64,000 nt of DNA from Euonymus europaeus. Taxonomy: Eukaryota > Streptophyta > Magnoliopsida > Celastrales > Celastraceae. Shown here piece by piece: positions 49,948 through 61,346 of the stretch (within the stretch, counting starts at the first letter, position 1; the number at the start of each line of letters is the position of its first letter). The translations under genes were made by a program, and so were the position numbers. The stretch covers positions 14,396,501 to 14,460,500 of the forward strand of contig OY756958.1 in assembly GCA_963580455.1 (NCBI GenBank), written 5' to 3'. The notes under the pieces were generated by a model that saw nothing but the letters and a program-made list of their open reading frames with translations, did no database searches and was not told the DNA's origin.

Positions 49948-51863
49948 GTGTACACTTTTTATTGTTCTTCTATGTCAAATTTTACGACTATAAGCATCCT
50001 AGATTATTTCGAAGCCAGAACCCCAAATTTCTATGACAAATGGACAAAACCGTTTAAAGCTCCTCGACAGAAAGAGTTGTGCAACTTCGGACTATCAAAG
50101 TTGCTCGGTGTAGACATTTTATTGTTCTTCTATGTCAAATTTTACGAGTATAAGCATCCTAGATTATTTCGATGCCAAAACCCAACTTTCTATGACAAAT
50201 GGACAAAAACGTTAAAAGCTCTTCCATAGAGAGAGTTGTGCAACTTCAGACTATTAAAGTTGCTCGGTGTACACTTTTTATTGTTCTTCTATGTCAAATT
50301 TTACGACTATAAGCATCCTAGATTATTTCGAAGCCAGAACCCCAAATTTCTATGACAAATGGACAAAACCGTTTAAAGCTCCTCGACAGAGAGAGTTGTG
50401 CAACTTCGCACTATCAAAGTTGCTCGGTGTAGACTTTTTATTGTTCTTCTATGTCAAATTTTACGAGTATAAGCATCCTAGATTATTTCGATGCCAAAAC
50501 CCAACTTTCTATGACAAATGGACAAAAACGTTAAAAGCTCCTCCATAGAGAGAGTTGTGCAACTTCGGACTATCAAAGTTGCCCGGTGTACACGTTTTAT
50601 TGTTCTTCTATGTCAAATTTTACGAGTATAAGCTTCCTAGATTATTTCAATGCCAAAACCCCAACTTTATATGACAAATGGACAAAACCGTTTAAAGCTC
50701 CCCCATCGAGTGAGTTGAGCAACTTCGGACTATCAAAGTTGCTCGGTGTACACTTTTTATTGTTCTTCTATGTCAAATTTTACGAGTATAAGCTTCCTAG
50801 ATTATTTCGATTCCAAAACCCCAACTTTCTATGACAAATGGACAAAAACGTTAAAAGCTCCTCCATAGAGAGTGTTGTGCAACTTCGGACTATTAAAGTT
50901 GCTCGGTGTACACTTTTTATTGTTCTTCTATGTCAAATTTTACGACTATAAGCATCCTAGATTATTTCGAAGCCAGAACCCCAAATTTCTATGACAAATG
51001 GACAAAACCGTTTAAAGCTCCTCGACAGAAAGAGTTGTGCAACTTCGGACTATCAAAGTTGCTCGGTGTAGACATTTTATTGTTCTTCTATGTCAAATTT
51101 TACGAGTATAAGCATCCTAGATTATTTCGATGCCAAAACCCAACTTTCTATGACAAATGGACAAAAACGTTAAAAGCTCTTCCATAGAGAGAGTTGTGCA
51201 ACTTCAGACTATTAAAGTTGCTCGGTGTACACTTTTTATTGTTCTTCTATGTCAAATTTTACGACTATAAGCATCCTAGATTATTTCGAAGCCAGAACCC
51301 CAAATTTCTATGACAAATGGACAAAACCGTTTAAAGCTCCTCGACAGAGAGAGTTGTGCAACTTCGCACTATCAAAGTTGCTCGGTGTAGACTTTTTATT
51401 GTTCTTCTATGTCAAATTTTACGAGTATAAGCATCCTAGATTATTTCGATGCCAAAACCCAACTTTCTATGACAAATGGACAAAAACGTTAAAAGCTCCT
51501 CCATAGAGAGAGTTGTGCAACTTCGGACTATCAAAGTTGCCCGGTGTACACGTTTTATTGTTCTTCTATGTCAAATTTTACGAGTATAAGCTTCCTAGAT
51601 TATTTCAATGCCAAAACCCCAACTTTATATGACAAATGGACAAAACCGTTTAAAGCTCCCCCATCGAGTGAGTTGAGCAACTTCGGACTATCAAAGTTGC
51701 TCGGTGTACACTTTTTATTGTTCTTCTATGTCAAATTTTACGAGTATAAGCTTCCTGGATTATTTCGATTCCAAAACCACAACTTTCTATGACAAATGGA
51801 CAAAACCGTTTAAAGTTACTCCATAGAGAGAGTTGTGAAACTTCGGACTATGAAAGTTGCTCG
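49948..51863 (+). repeat. 958-bp hexamer duplication
   Basis: Units are 49948-50905 and 50906-51863. Shared private variants are CTCGACAGAAAGAG (50063 and 51021), AAAGCTCTTCCATAG (50216 and 51174), CTTCGCACTATC (50404 and 51362) and TATTTCAATGCC. The copies stay nearly identical until about 50790/51748, where copy 1 has CCTAGATT and copy 2 CCTGGATT. Beyond, 49233-49590 and 51789-52146 match at an offset of 2556 bp (16 monomers), so this hexamer was inserted within a longer repeated context. Confidence 0.85.
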
Positions 51864-53327
51864 GTGTACACTTTTTATTGTTCTTCTATGTCAAATTTTA
51901 CGACTATAAGCGTCCTAGATTATTTCGATGCCAAAACCCCAACTTTCTATGACAAACGGACAAAACCGTTTAAAGCTTCTCCATAGAGAGAGTTGTGCAA
52001 CATCGGACTATCAAAGTTGCTCGGTGTACACGTTTTATTGTTCTTCTATGTCAAATTTTATGAGTATAAGCTTCCTAGATTATTTCGATTCCAAAACCCC
52101 AACTTTCTATGACAAATGGACAAAAACGTTAAAAGCTCCTCCATAGAGAGAGTTGTGCATCTTCAAACTATTAAAGTTGCTCGGTGTACACTTTTTATTG
52201 TTCTTCTATGTCAAATTTTACGACTATAAGCATCCTAGATTATTTCGAAGCCAGAACCCCAACTTTCTATGACAAATGGACAAAACCGTTTAAAGCTCCT
52301 CCACAGAAGGAGTTGTGCAACTTCGGACTATCAAAGTTGCTCGGTGTACACATTTTATTTTTCTTCTATGTCAAATTTTACGAGTATAAGCTTCCAAGAT
52401 TATTTCGGTTCCAAAACCCCAACTTTCTATGACAAATGGACAAAAACGTTAAAAGCTCCTCCATAGAGAGTGTTGTGCAACTTCGGACTATTAAAGTTGC
52501 TCGGTGTACACTTTTTATTGTTCTTCTATGTCAAATTATACGACTATAAGCATCCTAGATTATTTCGAAGCCAGAACCCCAAATTTCTATGACAAATGGA
52601 CAAAACCGTTTAAAGCTCCTCGACAGAGAGAGTTGTTCAACTTCGGACTATCAAAGTTGCTCGGTGTAGACATTTTATTGTTCTTCTATGTCAAATTTTA
52701 CGAGTATAAGCTTCCTAGATTATTTCGATGCCAAAACCCCAAATTTCTATGACAAATGGACAAAAACGTTAAAAGCTCCTCCATAGAGAGAGTTGTGCAT
52801 CTTCGGACTATTAAAGTTGCTCGGTGTACACTTTTTATTGTTCTTCTATGTCAAATTTTACGACTATAAGCATCCTAGATTATTTCGAAGCCAGAACCCC
52901 AATTTTCTATGACAAATGGACAAAACCGTTTAAAGCTCCTCCACAGAGAGAGTTGTACAACTTCGGACTATCAAAGTTGCTCGGTGTACACATTTTATTG
53001 TTCTTCTATGTCAAATTTTACGAGTATAAGCTTCCTAGATTATTTCGATTCCAAAACCCCAACTTTCTATGACAAATGGACAAAAACGTTAAAAGCTCCT
53101 CCATAGAGAGTGTTGTGCAACTTCGGACTATTAAAGTTGCTCGGTGTACACTTTTTATTGTTCTTCTATGTCAAATTTTACGACTATAAGCATCCTAGAT
53201 TATTTCGAAGCCAGAACCCCAAATTTCTATGACAAATGGACAAAACCGTTTAAAGCTCCTCGACAGAGAGAGTTGTGCAACTTCGGACTATCAAAGTTGC
53301 TCGGTGTAGACTTTTTATTGTTCTTCT
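51864..53327 (+). repeat. Domain V middle: GAAGCC/GATTCC alternating monomers
   Basis: Ordinary satellite monomers continue. The GAAGCCAGAACCCC monomer alternates with GATTCCAAAACCCC monomers, partly repeating 49230-49910 at an offset of 2556 bp. The block near 52824 recurs near 53623 (offset 799 bp, five monomers). Small variants here are CACAGAAGGAG near 52300, TTTCGGTTCC near 52404 and AAATTATACGAC near 52534. I see no gene. Confidence 0.75.
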
Positions 53328-56300
53328 ATGTCAAATTTTATGAGTATAAGTATCCTAGACTATTTCGATGCAAAAACCCAACTTACTATGATAAATGGAC
53401 AAAACCGTTTAAAGCTCCTCCATAGAGTGAGTTGTGCAACATCGGACTATCAAAGTTGCTCGGTGTACACGTTTTATTGTTCTTCTATGTCAAATTTTAT
53501 GAGTATAAGCTTCCTAGATTATTTCGATTCCAAAACCCCAACTTTCTATGACAAATGGACAAAAACGTTAAAAGCTCCTCCATAGAGAGAGTTGTGCATC
53601 TTCGGACTATTAAAGTTGCTCGGTGTACACTTTTTATTGTTCTTCTATGTCAAATTTTACGACTCTAAGCATCCTAGATTATTTCGAAGCCAGAACCCCA
53701 ACTTTCTATGACAAATGGACAAAGCCGTTTAAAGCTCCTCCACAGAGAGAGTTGTGCAACTTCGGACTATCAAAGTTGCTCGGTGTACACATTTTATTGT
53801 TCTTCTATGTCAAATTTTACGAGTATAAGCTTCCTAGATTATTTCGATTCCAAAACCCCAACTTTCTATGACAAATGGACAAAAACGTTAAAAGCTCCTC
53901 CATAGAGAGTGTTGTGCAACTTCGGACTATTAAAGTTGCTCGGTGTACACTTTTTATTGTTCTTCTATGTCAAATTTTACGACTATAAGCATCCTAGATT
54001 ATTTCGAAGCCAGAACCTCAAATTTCTATGACAAATGGACAAAACCGTTTAAAGCTCCTTGACAGAGAGAGTTGTGCAACTTCGGACTATCAAAGTTGCT
54101 CGGTGTAGACTTTTTATTGTTCTTCTATGTCAAATTTTACGAGTATAAGCATCCTAGATTATTTCAATGCCAAAACCCAACTTTCTATGACAAATGGACA
54201 AAAACGTTAAAAGCTCCTCCATAGGGAGAGTTGTGTAACTTCGGACTATCAAAGTTGCCCGGTGTACACGTTTTATTGTTCTTCTATGTCAAATTTTACG
54301 AGTATAAGCTTCCTAGATTATTTCGATGCCAAAACCCCAACTTTATATGACAAATGGACAAAACCGTTTAAAGCTCCCCCATCGAGTGAGTTGAGCAACT
54401 TCGTTCTATCAAAGTTGCTCGGTGTACACTTTTTATTGTTCTTCTATGTCAAATTTTACGAGTATAAGCTTCCTGGATTATTTCGATTCTAAAACCCCAA
54501 CTTTTTATGACAAATGGACAAAAACGTTAAAAGCTCCTCCATAGGGAGAGTTGTGCAACTTCGGACTATCAAAGTTGCCCGGTGTACACGTTTTATTGTT
54601 CTTCTATGTCAAATTTTACGAGTATAAGCTTCCTAGATTATTTCGATGCCAAAACCCCAACTTTATATGACAAATGGACAAAACCGTTTAAAGCTCCCCC
54701 ATCGAGTGAGTTGAGCAACTTCGGACTATCAAAGTTGCTCGGTGTACACTTTTTATTGTTCTTCTATGTCAAATTTTACGAGTATAAGCTTCCTGAATTA
54801 TTTCGATTCCAAAACCCCAACTTTCTATGACAAATGGACAAAACCGTTTAAAGCTACTCCATAGAGAGAGTTGTGCAACTTCGGACTATGAAAGTTGCTC
54901 GGTGTACACTTTTTATTGTTCTTCTATGTCAAATCTGACGACTATAAGCTTCCTAGATTATTTCGATGCCAAAACCCCAACATTCTATGACAAATGGACA
55001 AAAACGTTAAAAGCTCTTCCATAGAGAGAGTTGTGCAAATTCGGACTATTAAATTTGCTCGGTGTACACTTTTTATTGTTCTTCTATGTCAAATTTTACG
55101 ACTATAAGCATCCTAGATTATTTCGAAGCCAGAACCCCGACTTTCTATGGAAAATGGACAAAACCGTTTAAAGCTCCTCCATAGAGTGAGTTGTGCAACT
55201 TCGGACAATCAAAGTTGCTCGGTCTACACTTTTTATTGTTCTTCTATGTCAAATTTTATGAGTATAAGCATCCTAGACTATTTCGATACAAAAACCCAAC
55301 TTACTATGATAAATGGACAAAACCGTTTAAAGCTCCTCCATAGAGTGAGTTGTGCAACATCGGACTATCACAGTTGCTCGGTGTACACATTTTATTGTTC
55401 TTCTATGTCAAATTTTATGAGTATAAGCTTCCTAGATTATTTCGATTCCAAAACCCCAACTTTCTATGACAAATGGACAAAAACGTTAAAAGCTCCCCCA
55501 TAGAGAGAGTTGTGCATCTTCGGACTATTAAAGTTGCTCGGTGTACACTTTTTACTGTTCTTCTATGTCAAATTTTACGACTATAAGCATCCTAGATTAT
55601 TTCGAAGCCAGAACCCCAACTTTCTATGTCAAATGGACAAAACCGTTTAAAGCTCCTCCACAGAGAGTGTTGTGCAACTTCGGACTATCAAAGTTGCTCG
55701 GTGTACACATTTTATTGTTCTTCTATGTCAAATTTTACGAGTATAAGCTTCCTAGATTATTTCGATTCCAAAACCCCAACTTTCTATGACAAATGGACAA
55801 AAACGTTAAAAGCTCCTCCATAGAGAGCGTTGTGCAACTTCGGACTATTAAAGTTGCTCGGTGTACACTTTTTATTGTTCTTCTATGTCAAATTTTACGA
55901 CTATAAGCATCCTAGATTATTTCGAAGCCAGAACCCCAAATTTCTATGACAAATGGATAAAACCGTTTAAAGCTCCTTGACAGAGAGAGTTGTGCAACTT
56001 CGGACTATCAAAGTTGCTCGGTGTAGACTTTTTATTGTTCTTCTATGTCAAATTTTACGATTATAAGCATCCTAGATTATTTCGATGCCAAAACCCAACT
56101 TTCTATGACAAATGGACAAAAGCGTTAAAAGCTCCTCCATAGGCAGAGTTGTGCAACTTCGGACTATCAAAGTTGCCCGGTGTACACGTTTTATTGTTCT
56201 TCTATGTCAAAATTTACGAGTATAAGCTTCCTAGATTATTTCGATGCCAAAACCCCAACTTTATATGACAAATGGACAAAACCGTTTAAAGCTCCCCCAT

Positions 56301-56500
56301 CGAGTGAGTTGAGCAACTTCGTTCTATCAAAGTTGCTCGGTGTACACTTTTTATTGTTCTTCTATGTCAAATTTTACGAGTATAAGCTTCCTGGATTATT
56401 TCGATTCCAAAACCCCAACTTTCTATGACAAATGGACAAAACCGTTTAAAGCTACTCCATAGAGAGAGTTGTGCAACTTCGGACTATGAAAGTTGCTCGG
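53328..56500 (+). repeat. 1918-bp dodecamer duplication with an internal dimer repeat
   Basis: The block starting near 53328 recurs from 55246 at an offset of 1918 bp (12 monomers). Shared markers are CATCCTAGACTATTTCGA-like bases, CCCAACTTACTATGATAAATGG, CTCCTTGACAGAG and the unusual CTTCGTTCTATC (54409 and 56327). Copy 1 contains an extra two-monomer repeat: 54262-54581 and 54582-54901 are near-duplicates, both with TCCATAGGGAGAG upstream. Copy 2 has only one of the pair. It ends near 56500, where TTTTTATTAATCTTC begins a new context. Confidence 0.82.
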
Positions 56501-58159
56501 TGTACACTTTTTATTAATCTTCTATGTCAAATTTTGTGAGTATAAGCATCCTAGATTACTTCGATGCCAAAACCCAACTTTCTATGACAAATAGACAAAA
56601 ACGTTAAAAGCTCCTCCATAGAGAGAGTTGTGCAACTTCGGACTATCAAAGTTGTCCGGTGTACACTTTTTATTGTTCTTCTATGTCAAATTTTATGAGT
56701 ATAAGCTTCCTAGATTATTTCGATGCCAAAACCCAACTTTCTATGACAAATGGACAAAACCGTTTAAAGCTCCTCCCTAGAGAGAGTTCAGCAACTTCGG
56801 ACCATAAAAGTTGCTCGGTGTACACTTTTTATTGTTCTTCTATGTCAAATTTTACGAGTATATGCTTCCTGGATTATTTCGATGCCAAAACCCAACTTTC
56901 TATGACAAATGGACAAAAACGTTAAAAGCTCCTCCATAGAGAGAGTTGTGCAACTTGGGTTATCGAAATTGCTCGGTGTACACTTTTTACTGTTATTCTA
57001 TGTCAAATTTTACGAGTATAAGCTTCCTAGATTATTTCGATGCCAAAACCCCAACTTTCTATTAAAAATGGACAAAAACATTTAAAGCTACTCCATAGAG
57101 AGAGTTGAGCAACTTCAGAACATAAAAGTTGCTCGGCGTAAACTTTTTATTGTTATTCTATATCAAATTTTACGAGTATAAGCTTCCTAGATTATTTCGA
57201 TGCCAAAACCCAAACTTTCTATGACAAATCGACAAAACCGCTAAAAGCTACTCCGTAGAGAGAGTTGAGCAACTTCGGACCATAAAAGTTGCTCGGTGTA
57301 CACTTTTTATTTTCATTCTATGTCAAATTTTACGAGTATAAGCTTCCTAGATTCTTTCGATGCCAAAACCCCAACTTTCTATGACAAATGGACAAAACCG
57401 TTTAAAGCTACTCCATAGAGAGAGTTGAGCAACTTCGGACCATCAAAGTTGCTCGGTGTACACTTTTTATTGTTCTTCTATGTCAAATTTTACAACTATA
57501 AGCATCCTAGATTATTTCGATGCCAAAATCCCAACTTTGTATGACAAATGGACAAAAACGTTAAAAGCTCCTCCATAGAGAGAGTTGTGCAACTTCGGAC
57601 TAAGAAAGTTGCTCGGTGTACACTTTTTATTGTTCTTCTATGTCAAATTTTACGAGTATAAGCATCCTAGATTATTTCGATGCCAAAACCCAACTTTCTA
57701 TGAAAAATAGACAAAAATGTTAAAAGCTCCTCCATAGAGAGAGTTGTGCAACTTCGGACTATCAATGTTGCTCGGTGTACACTTTTTATTGTTATTCTAT
57801 ATCAAATTTTACGAGTATAAGCTTCCTAGATTATTTCGTTGCCAAAACCCCAACTTTCTATGACAAATCAACAAAACCGCTAAAAGCTACTCCGTAGAGA
57901 GAGTTGAGCAACTTCGGACCATAAAAGTTGCTCGGCGTACACTTTTTATTTTCATTCTATGTCAAATTTTACGAGTATAAGCTTCCTAGATTCTTTCGAT
58001 GCCAAAACCCAACTTTCTATGACAAATAGACAAAAACGTTAAAAGCTCCTCCATAGAGAGAGTTGTGCAGCTTCGGACTATCAATGTTTCTCGGTGTACA
58101 CTTTTTATTGTTCTTGTATGTCAAATTTTACGAGTATATGCTTGCTGGATTATTTTGAT
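56501..58159 (+). repeat. Transition from domain V to the 7-monomer HOR
   Basis: This stretch begins with domain I-like monomers (TTGTCCGGTGTAC near 56652, ATATGCTTCCTGGATT near 56860). At about 56950 it changes to CTTGGGTTATCGAAATTGC, CAGAACATAAAAG, TATATCAAATTTT, CCGCTAAAAGCTACTCCGTAG and AGATTCTTTCGATG monomers, the constituents of the following HOR. The order is irregular, and the CGCTAAAAG type occurs twice (57204 and about 57841). It is therefore a degraded or rearranged edge of the HOR. Confidence 0.8.
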
Positions 58160-61100
58160 GCCAAAACCCCAACTAGCAATAAAAATGAGCAAAACCGTTA
58201 AAAGCTACTTCATAGTGAGAGTTGAGCAATTCCGGACCATCAAAGTCGCTCATTGTACACTTTTTATTGTTCTTCTATGTCAAATTTTACGAGTATATGC
58301 TTTCTGGATTATTTCGATGGCAAAACCCAACTTTCTATGACAAATGGACAAAAACGTTTAAAGCTCCTCCATAGAGAGAGTTGTGCAACTTGGGGTATCG
58401 AAATTGCTCGGTGTACACTTTTTACTGTTATTCTATGTCAAATTTTACGTGTATAAGCTTCCTAGATTATTTCGATTCCAAAACCCCAACTTTCTATGAA
58501 AAATGGACAAAAACTTTTAAAGCTACTCCATAGAGAGAGTTGAGCAACTTCAGAACATAAAAGTTGCTCGGTGTAAACTTTTTATTGTTATTCTATATCA
58601 AATTTTACGAGTATAAGCTTCCTAGATTATTTCGATGCCAAAACCCCAACTTTCTATGATAAATCGACAAAACCGCTAAAAGATACTCCGTAGAGAGAGT
58701 TGAGCAACTTCGGACCATAAAAGTTGCTCGGTGTACACTTTTTATTTTTATTCTATGTCAAATTTTACGAGTATAAGCTTCCTAGATTCTTTCGATGCCA
58801 AAACCCCAACTTTCTATGACAAATGGACAAAACCGTTTAAACTACTCCATAGAGAGATTTGAGCAACTTCGGACCATCGAAGTTGCTCGGTGTACACTTT
58901 TTATTGTTCTTCTATGTCAAATTTTACGACTATAAGCATCCTAGATTATTTCGATGCCAAAACCCAACTTTCTATGAAAAATAGACAAAAACGTTAAAAG
59001 CTCCTCCATAGAGAGAGTTGTGCAACTTTGGACTAACAATGTTCCTCGGTATACACTTTTTATTGTTCTTCTATTTCAAATTTTACGAGTATATGCTTGC
59101 GGGATTATTTTGATGCCAAAACCCCAACTAGCAATAAAAATGAGCAAAACCGTTAAAAGCTACTTCATAGTGAGAGTTGAGCAATTCCGGACCATCAAAG
59201 TCGATCATTGTACACTTTTTATTGTTCTTTTATGTCAAATTTTACGAGTATATGCTTCCTGGATTATTTCGATGCCAAAACCCAACTTTCTATGGCAAAT
59301 GGACAAAAACGTTAAAAGCTCCTCCATAGAGAGAGTTGTGCAACTTGGGGTACCGAAATTGCTCGGTGTACACTTTTTACTGTTATTCTATGTCAAATTT
59401 TACGAGTATAAGCTTCCTAGATTATTTCGATGCCAAAACCCCAACTTTCTATGAAAAATGGACAAAAACTTTTAAAGCTACTCCATAGAGAGAGTTGAGC
59501 AACTTCAGAACATAAATGTTGCTCAGTGTAAACTTTTTATTGTTATTCTATATCAAATTTTAAGAGTATAAGCTTCCTAGATTATTTCGATGCCAAAACC
59601 CCAACTTTCTATGACAAATCGACAAAACCGCTAAAAGCTACTCCGTAGAGAGAATTGAGCAACTTCGGACCATAAAAGTTGCTCGGTGTACACTTTTTAT
59701 TTTCATTCTATGTCAAATTTTACGAGTTTAAGCTTACTAGATTCTTTCGATGCCAAAACCCCAACTTTCTATGACAAATGGACAAAACCGTTTAAAGCTA
59801 CTCCATAGAGAGAGTTGACCAACTTCGGACCATCAAAGTTGCTCGGTGTACACTTTTTATTGTTCTTCTATGTCAAATTTTACGACTATAAGCATCCTAG
59901 ATTATTTCGATGCCAAAATCCGAACTTTGTATGACAAATGGACAAAAACGTTAAAAGCTCCTCCATAGAGAGAGTTGTGCAATTTCGGACTAAGAAAGTT
60001 GCTCGGTGTACACTTTTTATTGTTCTTCTATGTCAAATTTTACGAGTATAAGCATCCTAGATTATTTCGATGCCAAAACCCAACTTTCTATGAAAAATAG
60101 ACAAAAACGTTAAAAGCTCCTCCATAGAGAGAGTTGTGCAACTTCGGACTAACAATGTTGCTCGGTGTACACTTTTTATTGTTCTTCTATGTCAAATTTT
60201 ACGAGTATATGCTTGCTGGATTATTTTGATGCCAAAACCCCAACTAGCAGAAAAAATGAGCAAAACCGTTAAAAGCTACTTCATAGTGAGAGTTGGGCAA
60301 TTCCGGACCATCAAAGTCGCTCATTGTACACTTTTTATTGTTCTTCTATGTCAAATTTTACGAGTATATGCTTCCTGGATTATTTCGGTGCCAAAACCCA
60401 ACTTTCTATGACAAATGGACAAAAACGTTAAAAGCTCCTCCATAGAGAGAGTTGTGCAACTTGGGGTATCGAAATTGCTCGGTGTACACTTTTTACTGTT
60501 ATTCTATGTCAAATTTTACGAGTATAAGCGTCCTAGATTATTTCGATGCCAAAACCCCAACTTTCTATGAAAAATGGACAAAAACTTTTAAAGCTACTCC
60601 ATAGAGAGAGTTGAGCAACTTCAGAACATAAAAGTTGCTCGGTGTAAACTTTTTATTGTTATTCTATATCAAATTTTACGAGTATAAGCTTCCTAGATTA
60701 TTTCGATGCCAAAACCCCAACTATCTATGACAAATCGACAAAACCGATAAAAGCTACTCCGTAGAGAGAGTTGAGCAACTTCGGACCATAAAAGTTGCTC
60801 GGTGTACACTTTTTATTTTCATTCTATGTCAAATTTTACGAGTATAAGCTTCCTAGATTCTTTCGATGCCAAAACCCCAACTTTCTTTGACAAATGGACA
60901 AAACTGTTTAAAGCTACTCCATAGAGAGAGTTGAGCAACTTCGGACCATCAAAGTTGCTCGGTGTACACTTTTTATTGTTCTTCTATGTCAAATTTTACG
61001 ACTATAAGCGTCCTAGATTATTTCGATGCCAAAATCCCAACTTTGTATGACAAATGGACAAAAACATTAAAAGCTCCTCCATAGAGAGAGTTGTGCAACT

Positions 61101-61346
61101 TCGGACTAAGAAAGTTGCTCGGTGTACACTTTTTATTGTTCTTCTATGTCAAATTTTACGAGTATAAGCATCCTAGATTATTTGGATGCCAAAACCCAAC
61201 TTTCTATGAAAAATAGACAAAAACGTTAAAAGCTCCTCCATAGAGAGAGTTGTGCAACTACGGACTATCAATGTTGCTCGGTGTACACTTTTTATTTTTC
61301 TTCTATATCAAATTTTACGAGTATATGCTTGCTGGATTATTTTGAT
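58160..61346 (+). repeat. Three units of a 6/7-monomer HOR (955, 1116, 1116 bp)
   Basis: Units start at the ACTAGCAATAAAAATGAG-type monomer: 58160, 59115 and 60231, with the next start at 61347. Order within a full unit is (1) the S-like monomer, (2) CTTGGGGTATCGAAATTGC, (3) GAAAAATGGACAAAAACTTT with TATATCAAATTTT, (4) ACAAATCGACAAAACCGC with ATTTTCATTC and AGATTCTTTCG, (5) AAAGCTACTCCATAGAG with ACCATC, (6) AACTTTGTATGAC with CTAAGAAAGTTGC, (7) GAAAAATAGACAAAAACG. The first unit lacks monomer 6. The units differ by scattered substitutions, so they are older than the 639-bp tetramers. Confidence 0.88.
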
